From positions 1 through 64,000 of the forward strand of contig NZ_OZ244111.1 in assembly GCF_965215655.1 (NCBI RefSeq): a DNA stretch of 64,000 bases. Direction: 5' to 3'. Numbering within the stretch: the stretch's first letter is position 1; each line of letters begins with the position of its first letter. The DNA comes from Nioella sp965215655. Lineage in GTDB: Bacteria; Pseudomonadota; Alphaproteobacteria; Rhodobacterales; Rhodobacteraceae. Of this stretch, positions 43,168 through 51,522 are shown piece after piece. A program made the translations under genes and the position numbers. The notes under the pieces are model-generated. The model saw only the letters and a program-made list of their open reading frames with translations. It searched no databases and had not been told where the DNA came from.

Positions 43168-44847
43168 TCACTCGGCGATCTGCGGATCGGGGATGAACTC
43201 GGCTTCCGTCCGGTCCTCGCGCCCCAGACCCCAACACAGGATCATCACCGGCAACAGCCCCACCAGCCCGATCACAAGGCTCGGCACCGCTGCCTCCGCC
43301 AGCCGCTCATCCGCTGCCAACCGGTGCGCCTGAACCGCCAGCGTGTCGTAATTGAAGGGCCGCATGATCAGCGTCGCGGGCAGCTCTTTCATCACATCGA
43401 CGAAGACGATCAGCAGCGCCGTCAGCAGGCTCGGCCGCAGGATCGGCAGGTGAACACCCCGCAGCATGGTCGAAGGCGATCGCCCGAGCGTCCGCGCCAC
43501 GGCGTCGATATTGGGATTGATAGTGGACAGCCCCGCGTCATAGGCCGACAGGGCGGCGGCCATGAAGCGCACCATATAGGCCATCACCAATAGCCAGATC
43601 GACCCGGTGATCAGCAGCCCCGTGGAAATGTCGAATGTCTCTCGCATCCAGGCATCCAAGGCATTGTCGAACCCCGCGAAGGGCACGATCAGACCAACGG
43701 CGATCACGCCGCCCGGCACCGCATAACCCAGACCCGCAATGCCGATGGCGGCCTTGTTGGCCCGGTTCGGATGCAGTCTTGCGTTGAAGCCCAGGAACAC
43801 AGCCGCCGTCACGGTAAACAGGGCTGCGACGGAAGCCAGCGTCAGGGAGTTCTGCAAAAAACCAAGATAGCGGTCGCCCAGAATGATGCCGAAACTGTCA
43901 TGCCCCATCCAGACCAGCAGCCCGGCGGGCAACAGGAACCCCAGAACCACGGGTAGGGCGCAGAAAGTCACCGCCAGCGCCGCGCGTCCGCCGCGCAGTA
44001 CAGGCGGGTCAAGCACCTCGAACCGGCGCCCGGCACCGTGATGGCGTTGGCTTGCCCGTTGCCGCCGTTCCAGCGCCGCCAGAACCAGGGCTGCCATAAG
44101 CAGGCAAAGCGCCAGTTGCGCGGCAGCCCCCCGGTCGGCAAAGGAAAACCAGCTTTGATAAATGCCGGTCGCAAAGGTCTGCACGTTGAAATAGCTGACG
44201 GTGCCGAAGTCGGCGATGGTCTCCATGATCGCCAGCAGCACGCCCCCCGCGATGGCAGGCCGGGCAATTGGCAGGCTGACGCGGAAAAACGCGCTCCACG
44301 GGCCGCGACCCAGGGTGCGGGCGGCCAGGTAGGCCGTTGCGCTTTGCTGCAGGAAGGCCGCGCGCGCCAGCAGGTAGACGTAAGGATACAGCACCAGCGT
44401 CAGCATCATCGCCGCACCCGGCAGCGACCGGATTTCCGGGAACCAATAGTCGCGCGGACCCCAGCCTGTCAGATCGCGCAGGGTGGCTTGAACCCATCCC
44501 GGATGGTCGAGGAAATCGGTGTAGGCATAGGCCAGCACATAGGCCGGGAAGGCCAGCGGCAGGGCCAGCGCAATCTCCAGCACGCGGCGTCCGGGAAAGC
44601 GCGTCATGGTCACCAGCCACGCCGTGCCGGTCCCGATCACAGCGGTTCCGGTGGCCACGATCAGCACCATGGTCAGCGTCGCGCGGGTGTAACGGGGCAG
44701 CACGGTCTGCGCGAGATCGGTGACCGTTTCCAGCCCGCCAGTCAGGGCCGCCAGAGTCACCGCGCCAATCGGCAGCAGGCACAGCCCGGCAGCAAGCCAG
44801 GCCAGGACAGCCATCCAGTGACCGGAATTATGACGGCGCAGTTTCAT
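43168..44847 (-). CDS. fbpB: Ferric-iron ABC transporter permease (double length)
   Basis: A 559-aa inner-membrane protein with two homologous halves of about six helices each, as in FbpB/SfuB permeases. Each half carries an EAA-type loop contacting the ATPase: AARTLGRGPWSAFFRVSLPI in the first and AVARTLGRSPSTMLRGVHLP in the second. It moves Fe(III) delivered by FbpA. It is convergent with fbpA rather than in its operon, and no fbpC ATPase is near. Three hairpins separate the two genes. Confidence 0.92.
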   Translation of the reverse strand: MKLRRHNSGHWMAVLAWLAAGLCLLPIGAVTLAALTGGLETVTDLAQTVLPRYTRATLTMVLIVATGTAVIGTGTAWLVTMTRFPGRRVLEIALALPLAFPAYVLAYAYTDFLDHPGWVQATLRDLTGWGPRDYWFPEIRSLPGAAMMLTLVLYPYVYLLARAAFLQQSATAYLAARTLGRGPWSAFFRVSLPIARPAIAGGVLLAIMETIADFGTVSYFNVQTFATGIYQSWFSFADRGAAAQLALCLLMAALVLAALERRQRASQRHHGAGRRFEVLDPPVLRGGRAALAVTFCALPVVLGFLLPAGLLVWMGHDSFGIILGDRYLGFLQNSLTLASVAALFTVTAAVFLGFNARLHPNRANKAAIGIAGLGYAVPGGVIAVGLIVPFAGFDNALDAWMRETFDISTGLLITGSIWLLVMAYMVRFMAAALSAYDAGLSTINPNIDAVARTLGRSPSTMLRGVHLPILRPSLLTALLIVFVDVMKELPATLIMRPFNYDTLAVQAHRLAADERLAEAAVPSLVIGLVGLLPVMILCWGLGREDRTEAEFIPDPQIAE

Positions 44848-44891
44848 ACCGCTGCATCTAGGCCAAGGGGCAGGAAAGGCACAAGCGCGCC

Positions 44892-45524
44892 TTAGCGTTT
44901 CGCCCCGTGGCGGGCGAAGAATTCGGCGATTTCCGCCTCGCTCGGGGCCTCGCCCGTGAAAACCTCCACATAGGGCGGCATCCGGTCCAGCCGGTCCGGC
45001 ACCGATTCCCCCAACCGCATGGTGTAATAGCCCACCTGCGTGAAGATCATCGTGTTGGCCCGTGTCGCCGCCATGGCCGGGCTTTGCCCGTGCCGTTCTA
45101 GCATCGCGCGCATGGCGGCCAGCCGCGCAGTGTCAGCGGCCTTGACCCGCGCCATCAGCGCCTCGTCATTCTGGGCCCAATTGCGGATCGCCAGGTCGAA
45201 ACGGGAATCGAACAGATCCTCGTCGATCCAGCAGTCGAACAGGTTGAAGACAGCGGCGCAGATCGACCCGGCAGGGGCGTTACAGCGGGCCACCAGATTG
45301 CCGGTATTCTTCGCCTCCCACCGGTCGATGATCGCCTCCAGCAGTGCATCCCGGTCCGGGAAGTGCCAATAGAAACTGGTCCGCGACAGCCCAAGCGCCT
45401 TGGCCAGTGGCATCACCTTCACCACCTCGACCCCTCCGTCGATCAGCAGCTGATAGCCTGCATCGATCCAAAGATCGGCAGAGCCGCGCCACCCATGGGA
45501 CTTGTCGGGTTTCTGGATCGCCAT
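44892..45524 (-). CDS. TetR/AcrR family transcriptional regulator
   Basis: A 210-aa regulator. The amino-terminal helix-turn-helix is GVEVVKVMPLAKALGLSRTS followed by FYWHFPDRDALLEAIIDRWE. The remainder is the helical ligand-binding domain. I start it at the ATG at 45524; the frame extends to 45560. It is divergent from the flavin oxidoreductase gene, with 99 bp between starts, and probably represses that catabolic cluster. It is not a close match to BetI in its ligand domain, so a betaine-type rather than choline signal is possible. Confidence 0.88.
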   Translation of the reverse strand: MAIQKPDKSHGWRGSADLWIDAGYQLLIDGGVEVVKVMPLAKALGLSRTSFYWHFPDRDALLEAIIDRWEAKNTGNLVARCNAPAGSICAAVFNLFDCWIDEDLFDSRFDLAIRNWAQNDEALMARVKAADTARLAAMRAMLERHGQSPAMAATRANTMIFTQVGYYTMRLGESVPDRLDRMPPYVEVFTGEAPSEAEIAEFFARHGAKR

Positions 45525-45565
45525 GCGCCAGCGGTAGCATGCGACCCCACCCCCCGGCAATCAAC

Positions 45566-45581
45566 TTGACAGGTATGTCGA
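45566..45581. promoter_or_regulatory. Candidate TetR operator
   Basis: TTGACA-GGTA-TGTCGA is an imperfect inverted repeat (5 of 6 positions) between the divergent TetR and flavin oxidoreductase genes. The TTGACA arm could also be a -35 element. Spacing to either start fits an operator-promoter overlap. Confidence 0.35.
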
Positions 45582-45623
45582 TTCCCCCGAACCATCGTCT
45601 CGATCACCCGCGAGAGGCCGGAC

Positions 45624-47669
45624 ATGAGCAACGATCCCCTGCTTCAACCCTACCAGCTGAAACACCTGACCCTGCGCAACCGGATCATGACCACCGCACA
45701 TGAACCGGCCTATCCCGAAGACGGCATGCCCAAGGACCGCTACCGCGCCTATCACGTCGAACGCGCCAAGGGTGGCGTGGCGCTGGCGCTGACCGCTGGC
45801 TCGGCAGTGGTGTCGCGCGATTCCCCGCCCGCCTTCAACAACGTGCTGGCCTATCGTGACGAAGTCGTGCCGTGGATCAAACGCCTGACCGACGGGCTGC
45901 ATGATCATGGCTGCGCGGCGATGATCCAGCTGACGCATCTGGGCAGGCGGACAGGGTGGAGCAAGGGCGACTGGCTGCCCTCGATTGGGCCGACCGACGA
46001 CCGCGAACCGGCGCATCGCTTCTTCCCCAAGTTGATGGAGGATTGGGACATCGCCCGCGTGATCCGCGATTACGGCGATGCGGCGGAACGGATGCAGGCG
46101 GGTGGCATGGACGGGATCGAGCTGATTGCCCATGGCCATTTGCAGGACCAGTTCTGGTCGCCCCTGACCAACCGGCTGGAGGGGCCTTACGGGGCGGAAA
46201 GCCTGCACTCGCGCCTTCAGATCACGCTGGATATTCTGACCGAAGTTCGCACGCGGGTGGGCAATGACTTCATCGTCGGCATCCGCCTTGGCGCGGATGA
46301 GGCGGAGCCGGGCGGGGTCACCCCGGAAGAGGGCCTCGAAATCGCGAAAATCCTGCGCGACACAGGTCAGGTCGACTTCTTCAACGTCAACCGGGGCCGT
46401 ATCCACACCGACCCCGCAATGACCGACATGATCCCGATTCAGGGTATGCGATCCGCCCCGCATCTGGACCTTGCCGGGTCGATCCGCGCGGAAACCGGCA
46501 TGCCCACCTTCCACGCTTCTCGCATCCCCGATGTGGCCACCGCGCGCCATGCGGTCTCGGCGGGGCTGCTCGACATGGTCGGCATGACCCGTGCGCACAT
46601 GGCCGACCCGCATATTGTGAAGAAGATCGTCGAGGGGCGGGAGGACGACATTCGCCCCTGCGTCGGCGCCACCTATTGCCTCGACCGCATCTATGGCGGG
46701 GGAGAGGCGCTGTGCATCCACAACCCGGCTACGGGCCGCGAACTGACCATGCCGCAGGTGATCACCCCCGCCGAGATCCGCAAGAAGGTGGTCATCGCCG
46801 GGGCCGGTCCCGCAGGGTTGGAGGCCGCACGCGTCGCGGCTGAACGTGGCCACCGCGTGACGGTTTTTGAAGCCGCCGACCGTCCCGGCGGGCAGGTGCT
46901 GTTGACTGCGCAGAACCCGCGCAAGCGGGAAATGATCGGCATCATCGACTGGCGCATGGCCCAATGCGCTGCCCGTGATGTGGAGTTCCGGTTCAACACC
47001 TGGGCCGAGGCGGAGGACATCCGCGCGGAGGCCCCCGATATCGTCATCGTTGCCACCGGCGGCCTGCCCTCTACCGCGCTGCATGAACAGCGGGGCGAAA
47101 GCGATCTGGTGGTCAGCGCGTGGGATCTGATTTCCGGCGATGTACGGCCCGCCGAGAACGTGCTGATCTACGATGAGGCGGGCGACCACCCGGCCCTGAT
47201 GGCCGCCGAAGTGGTCGCCAATGCCGGATCAACCGTTGAAATCATGACCCCCGACCGCAGCTTCGCGCCCGAGATCATGGGCATGAACCTCGTTCCTTAC
47301 ATGCGCGCGCTCCAGGACAAGAAAACCACCTTCACCGTCACCCGCCGCCTCTTGGGCGTGCGCCGCAACGGCAATGCGCTGGTCGCCACCATCGGCACTG
47401 ACTACAGCAGCCATACCGATGAACGACGCTACGATCAGATCGTGGTAAACTACGGCACGCGGCCGCTCGCCGATCTCTATTTCGACCTGCGCGAGGAGTC
47501 GCTCAACCGGGGCGAGCTGGACCACAACGCCTTTATCAACGGTCACCCGCAGGCGATCCGCTCCAATCCCGACGGTGCCTTCCAGCTTTTCCGCATCGGC
47601 GATGCGGTTTCCTCCCGCAACACCCATGCCGCGATCTATGATGCGCTGCGACTGATGAAGGATCTTTGA
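45624..47669 (+). CDS. FMN/FAD-dependent NADH:flavin oxidoreductase (N-methyl amine demethylase type)
   Basis: A 681-aa enzyme of the trimethylamine dehydrogenase/2,4-dienoyl-CoA reductase family: an Old Yellow Enzyme barrel (residues about 1-370) followed by an FAD/NAD domain (KKVVIAGAGPAGLEAARVAA at about 390). The iron-sulfur region reads RPCVGATYCLDRIYGGGEAL then C, giving Cys346, Cys352 and Cys364, with Ala349 where the usual CxxC second Cys would be. Related members demethylate dimethylglycine or N-methylproline. The neighbouring P5C-reductase-like and choline dehydrogenase genes support a role in betaine breakdown. GAGAGG precedes the ATG. The substrate is inferred, not shown. Confidence 0.85.
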   Translation: MSNDPLLQPYQLKHLTLRNRIMTTAHEPAYPEDGMPKDRYRAYHVERAKGGVALALTAGSAVVSRDSPPAFNNVLAYRDEVVPWIKRLTDGLHDHGCAAMIQLTHLGRRTGWSKGDWLPSIGPTDDREPAHRFFPKLMEDWDIARVIRDYGDAAERMQAGGMDGIELIAHGHLQDQFWSPLTNRLEGPYGAESLHSRLQITLDILTEVRTRVGNDFIVGIRLGADEAEPGGVTPEEGLEIAKILRDTGQVDFFNVNRGRIHTDPAMTDMIPIQGMRSAPHLDLAGSIRAETGMPTFHASRIPDVATARHAVSAGLLDMVGMTRAHMADPHIVKKIVEGREDDIRPCVGATYCLDRIYGGGEALCIHNPATGRELTMPQVITPAEIRKKVVIAGAGPAGLEAARVAAERGHRVTVFEAADRPGGQVLLTAQNPRKREMIGIIDWRMAQCAARDVEFRFNTWAEAEDIRAEAPDIVIVATGGLPSTALHEQRGESDLVVSAWDLISGDVRPAENVLIYDEAGDHPALMAAEVVANAGSTVEIMTPDRSFAPEIMGMNLVPYMRALQDKKTTFTVTRRLLGVRRNGNALVATIGTDYSSHTDERRYDQIVVNYGTRPLADLYFDLREESLNRGELDHNAFINGHPQAIRSNPDGAFQLFRIGDAVSSRNTHAAIYDALRLMKDL

Positions 47670-47670
47670 C

Positions 47671-48402
47671 ATGCGCCTTGGCTTCATAGGCACCGGCACC
47701 ATCGCCAGCGCGGTGGTCGAGGGCATCGCAGCCGACGGCCACCAGATCACCGTCTCGGAACGCAGCCGCGCAAGGTCCGCCGATCTGGCCGCGCGCTTCG
47801 GCGTTTCAGTGGCGGACAACCAGGGCGTGGTCGATGCCAGCGACGTTCTGTTCCTTGGGCTGCTGCCGGATCAGGCCGCCACCGTGCTGCCGACGCTGCA
47901 CTTTCACGCCGGTCAAAGGGTGATTTCCTTCATCGCGGGCGTATCGCTGGAAACACTTGCGCCAATGGTTGCCCCCGCAACGCCGGTTGCCCTGATGCTG
48001 CCCTTCCCCGGCATTGCCAAGGGGGGCTCTCCCATCATTGCCTTGGGACAGACCGATCTGATCGACACGCTCTTCACGCCCGCAAACAGTGTCTACTACG
48101 TCGAAAACGACACGGAGATGATGGCCTACCTGGCAGCACAGGCGGTGCTGTCGCCCGCAGTCAAACTGGTTGCAGATGCCGCACAGTGGATCGCGCCAAA
48201 GGTCAGCGACCCCGCACAGGCCGAGGATTTCTTGCGCGTGCTGGTCGGGTCCAACCTGATGTCAAACGACCTTGCGCCGCTGTTGCAGGCACTGAGTTCC
48301 CCCGGCGGCTACAACGCGCGCCTGCGCGAACATATGGATGCCGAAGGTATGCAAGCGGCGCTGGCGCGCGGCCTCGAAGCGCTCGCGGCGCGCGGGGACT
48401 GA
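47671..48402 (+). CDS. Pyrroline-5-carboxylate reductase-like NAD(P)-binding protein
   Basis: A 243-aa protein with an amino-terminal Rossmann fold (MRLGFIGTGTIASAVVEGIA) and SFIAGVSLETLAPMV, as in ProC. ProC makes proline from pyrroline-5-carboxylate. The carboxy-terminal dimer domain is shorter and lacks the canonical ProC ending, so a relative acting on a cyclic imine or another keto/imino product is possible. It begins 1 bp after the flavin oxidoreductase stop, a tight operon, which fits a pathway where a demethylated proline-type product is handled next. Confidence 0.78.
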   Translation: MRLGFIGTGTIASAVVEGIAADGHQITVSERSRARSADLAARFGVSVADNQGVVDASDVLFLGLLPDQAATVLPTLHFHAGQRVISFIAGVSLETLAPMVAPATPVALMLPFPGIAKGGSPIIALGQTDLIDTLFTPANSVYYVENDTEMMAYLAAQAVLSPAVKLVADAAQWIAPKVSDPAQAEDFLRVLVGSNLMSNDLAPLLQALSSPGGYNARLREHMDAEGMQAALARGLEALAARGD

Positions 48403-48547
48403 CGTTGCACCCCCCGGCACCAACCGTCGTATTTTTTGGAAAACCAGTCGTAAATCTTCCCTGCACCCGGCCCGCGCCGGGGCAACCTGTGGCGCAGGGG
48501 ATGCCCGCGCCGGACGTCGGGCGGGCACAGCGACAGGAACAATGCAC

Positions 48548-50239
48548 ATGACGACGGCGAAGCAGGCCGATTTCGTGATCATCGGATCGGGGTCCGCCGG
48601 CTCGGCCATGGCCTATCGCCTGTCCGAGGACGGCAAGAATACGGTGCTGGTGCTGGAATATGGCGGGTCCGACAAGGGGCCGTTCATTCAGATGCCCGCC
48701 GCGCTCAGCTACCCCATGAACATGGCCATGTATGACTGGGGCTTCAAAACGCAGGCAGAGCCCAACCTCAACAACCGCGAACTCGTCTGCCCGCGCGGCA
48801 AGGTCATCGGCGGGTCTTCCTCGATCAACGGCATGGTCTATGTGCGCGGCCATGCGCGCGACTACGACCACTGGAATGACAGCGGCGCGACCGGTTGGGC
48901 CTACGCCGATGTGCTGCCCTATTTCCTGCGCATGGAGAACTGGCACGATGGCGGCCATGGCGGCGACCCGACCTGGCGCGGCACCAGCGGCCCCCTGCAT
49001 ATCACCCGCGGCCCCCGCACCAATCCGCTCTTCCAGGCTTTCGTCGAGGCCGGGCGGCAGGCGGGCTATGAGCTGACCGACGACTATAACGGCGAAAAGC
49101 AGGAAGGCTTCGGCCCGATGGAACAGACCGTCTGGCAGGGCCAGCGCTGGTCGGCGGCCAATGCCTATCTGAAACCCGCGCTGAAGCGCCCGAACTGCAC
49201 CCTCATGCGCTGCTACGTGCGCAGGGTGATCATCGAGGATGGCCGCGCGACCGGGGTGGAAATCGACCGCAATGGCAAGATCGAAGTGGTGAAAGCCAAC
49301 CGAGAGGTCATCGTCGCGGCCTCCGCCATCAACTCCCCCAAGATCCTGATGCTCTCCGGCATCGGCCCCGCCGCCCATCTGTCCGAGCACGGGATCGAGG
49401 TCATTGCCAACCGTCCCGGCGTCGGCCAGAACCTGCAAGATCATCTGGAGCTTTACATCCAGCAGGCCTGCACCCAGCCCATCACGCTCTACAAATACTG
49501 GAACCTGACCAGCAAGGGCGTCATCGGAACCCAGTGGCTGGCGACCCATACCGGGCTCGGCGCGTCGAACCAGTTCGAAAGCGCGGCCTTCCTGCGCTCC
49601 CGCCCCGGCGTCGATTACCCCGATATCCAGTATCACTTCCTGCCCATGGCGGTGCGCTACGATGGCACCGCGCCCGCCGAGGGCCACGGGTTCCAGGCCC
49701 ATGTCGGCCCCATGCGATCCAAGTCGCGCGGCAGGGTCACGCTGACCTCCGCCGATCCGAACGACGCGCCCAACATCTTCTTCAACTACATGTCCCATCC
49801 CGACGACTGGACAGACTTCCGCCACTGCATCCGTCTGACCCGAGAGATCTTTGCGCAGCCCGCATTTGATGACTATCGCGGCAAGGAGATTCAGCCGGGC
49901 AGCCACGTGCAGACCGATGAGGAGCTTGACGAGTTCATCCGCGAAGAAGCCGAAAGCGCCTACCACCCCTGCGGTACCTGCAAGATGGGCGCGGCAGACG
50001 ATCCCATGTCCGTGGTCGATCCGCAGGCCCGCGTGATCGGCGTCGACGGCCTGCGCGTCGCTGACAGTTCGATCTTTCCGCGCATCACCAATGGCAACCT
50101 CAATGGTCCCTCGATCATGACGGGTGAAAAGGCGGCCGACCACATCCTGGGCAAGGGCATGTTGCCCCGTTCCAATCTTGAACCGTGGATCCATCCTGAC
50201 TGGCAGACCACCGTCAAGGCTGCAGCCCGGCGGCCCTGA
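48548..50239 (+). CDS. betA: Choline dehydrogenase (GMC oxidoreductase)
   Basis: A 563-aa FAD enzyme that oxidises choline to betaine aldehyde and on to glycine betaine. The start ADFVIIGSGSAGSAMAYRLS is the dinucleotide-binding motif. GKVIGGSSSINGMVYVRGHA, VIVAASAINSPKILMLSGIG and the active-site region AESAYHPCGTCKMG with its conserved His are all close to BetA. An AGGA lies 9 bases before the ATG at 48548. It is in line with the flavin oxidoreductase and P5C-reductase-like genes, 145 bp after the latter. No betB or betI is adjacent. The ~150-bp repeated element starts 4 bp after its stop. Confidence 0.92.
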   Translation: MTTAKQADFVIIGSGSAGSAMAYRLSEDGKNTVLVLEYGGSDKGPFIQMPAALSYPMNMAMYDWGFKTQAEPNLNNRELVCPRGKVIGGSSSINGMVYVRGHARDYDHWNDSGATGWAYADVLPYFLRMENWHDGGHGGDPTWRGTSGPLHITRGPRTNPLFQAFVEAGRQAGYELTDDYNGEKQEGFGPMEQTVWQGQRWSAANAYLKPALKRPNCTLMRCYVRRVIIEDGRATGVEIDRNGKIEVVKANREVIVAASAINSPKILMLSGIGPAAHLSEHGIEVIANRPGVGQNLQDHLELYIQQACTQPITLYKYWNLTSKGVIGTQWLATHTGLGASNQFESAAFLRSRPGVDYPDIQYHFLPMAVRYDGTAPAEGHGFQAHVGPMRSKSRGRVTLTSADPNDAPNIFFNYMSHPDDWTDFRHCIRLTREIFAQPAFDDYRGKEIQPGSHVQTDEELDEFIREEAESAYHPCGTCKMGAADDPMSVVDPQARVIGVDGLRVADSSIFPRITNGNLNGPSIMTGEKAADHILGKGMLPRSNLEPWIHPDWQTTVKAAARRP

Positions 50240-50243
50240 GCCT

Positions 50244-50394
50244 GTTTCATCTTGGCAAAAATACCTCCGCCGGAGGCGTCCCGACCTTGCCACCTTCGGT
50301 TCCGCCAGACCCTTCGTGTGACCCTCTCAACATGTCCGTGGCAACGCGGTCCGACGAGGCCTCCCGGCGTATGCCGGGGGGTTGAGGAGGGCCG
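50244..50394 (+). repeat. Copy B of the ~150-bp repeated 3' UTR element
   Basis: Read on the plus strand after the betA stop: GTTTCATCTTGGCAAAAATA, the CCTCCGCCGGAGG palindrome, a variable middle, CCGTGGCAACGCGGTCCGAC, GAGGCCTCCCGGCGTATGCC and GTTGAGGAGGGCCG. It matches copy A (34737-34886, minus strand) in order and spacing. It occupies the first half of the 318-bp gap 50240-50557; the second half holds a tandem repeat. Confidence 0.8.
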
Positions 50395-50437
50395 CTCCCC
50401 GGTCGACGCCGGCAGGCGGCGAAACCGCCCTCCTGTC

Positions 50438-50490
50438 TGTACGGGGGGTGTACAGGGGTGTACAGGGGGTGTACGGGGGGTGTACGGGCG
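50438..50490. repeat. Five tandem TGTAC-R-GGGG units
   Basis: Units of 10-11 bp (TGTACGGGGGG, TGTACAGGGG, TGTACAGGGGG, TGTACGGGGGG, TGTACGGGCG) lie head to tail, 68 bp before the kpsF start. Unit length and G-run length vary, as expected for slippage. The G-runs could form quadruplex-like structures. Nothing else is seen between this and kpsF. Confidence 0.8.
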
Positions 50491-50557
50491 GTGACGGGCA
50501 TTTTGACTGCTAACTTTTCCCTGACCTTCGCCCCGCAGATAGGCTAATCCTCTCCCC

Positions 50558-51520
50558 ATGACCCGCCCCGATCCCGATCTGATCCGCCAAACCGCCGCCC
50601 GTGTCCTGCGCATAGAGGCCGAGGCCGTGGCCCGCATGGCCGAGGCTCTGCCCGCCGATTTCGAGGCCGCGGTCGAGGCGATCCTCACCGTCAAGGGCCG
50701 CGTGATCCTGTCCGGCATGGGCAAATCCGGCCATATCGCCCGCAAGATCAGCGCCACTCTCGCCTCCACCGGCACGCCCTCCTATTTCGTGCATCCGGCC
50801 GAGGCCAGCCATGGCGACCTTGGCATGATCACGCCAGAGGATCTCTGCATCCTGATCTCGAATTCCGGGGAAACCTCGGAACTGGGCGACATCGTCGCCC
50901 ATGTCGCGCGGTTCGCGATTCCGATGATCGGGATATCAAAGAATCCCGACAGCACGCTTATGAAAGCCGCCGATATGCGGCTGACTTTGCCAAATGAACC
51001 AGAGGCTTGCATCATCGGCATGGCGCCCACCACCTCGACCACGCTGACCCTGGCGCTTGGCGACGCGCTGGCCGTGGCGGTGATGGAACGGCGCGGGTTC
51101 GTGGCGGAAAACTTCCGCACCTTCCACCCCGGCGGCAAGCTTGGCGCGCAGCTGGCCACGGCGGCGCAGCTGATGCATTCGGGTGCGGCCCTGCCGCTGG
51201 TGCCCTCCGACATGCCCATGCCCGAAGTGCTGCTGGTAATGACCGAGAAGGGTTTCGGCATCGCGGGCGTGACCGAAGGCGGCAGACTGACCGGGGTCGT
51301 CACCGATGGCGATCTGCGGCGCAACATGGAGGGGCTGATGGGCAAGACCGCTGGTCAGGTTGCGACGCAGAATCCCCGCGTCATCACCCCCGATACATTG
51401 GCAGCCGAGGCCGTGGGCCTCATGTCCGGTCGCATCACCGCGCTGTTCGTGCTGGATGAAACCGGCATCCCCCTCGGCCTACTGCACATCCACGACTGCC
51501 TGCGCGCCGGAGTTCTCTGA
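50558..51520 (+). CDS. kdsD: Arabinose-5-phosphate isomerase (KpsF/GutQ/KdsD)
   Basis: Converts ribulose-5-phosphate to arabinose-5-phosphate, the first step to KDO for lipopolysaccharide. The 320-aa protein has an amino-terminal SIS domain (VILSGMGKSGHIARKISATL, ISNSGETSELGDIV, AMAPTTSTT-like IIGMAPTTSTTLTLALGDAL) and two carboxy-terminal CBS motifs (FGIAGVTEGGRLTGVVTDGD and ALFVLDETGIPLGLLHIHD). The conserved His of FHPGGKLGAQL is present. It is a single gene between betA and the ROK regulator, which reads towards it. Confidence 0.93.
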   Translation: MTRPDPDLIRQTAARVLRIEAEAVARMAEALPADFEAAVEAILTVKGRVILSGMGKSGHIARKISATLASTGTPSYFVHPAEASHGDLGMITPEDLCILISNSGETSELGDIVAHVARFAIPMIGISKNPDSTLMKAADMRLTLPNEPEACIIGMAPTTSTTLTLALGDALAVAVMERRGFVAENFRTFHPGGKLGAQLATAAQLMHSGAALPLVPSDMPMPEVLLVMTEKGFGIAGVTEGGRLTGVVTDGDLRRNMEGLMGKTAGQVATQNPRVITPDTLAAEAVGLMSGRITALFVLDETGIPLGLLHIHDCLRAGVL

Positions 51521-51522
51521 CG

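Noticed and set aside
48203..50293. 696-codon minus-strand frame opposite betA
   Set aside because: It crosses the whole of betA and the end of the ProC-like gene, has no domain, and betA motifs are unambiguous.
50438..50490. Tandem TGTAC repeats as a CRISPR array
   Set aside because: Units are 10-11 bp, contiguous and without spacers, and no cas genes are near.
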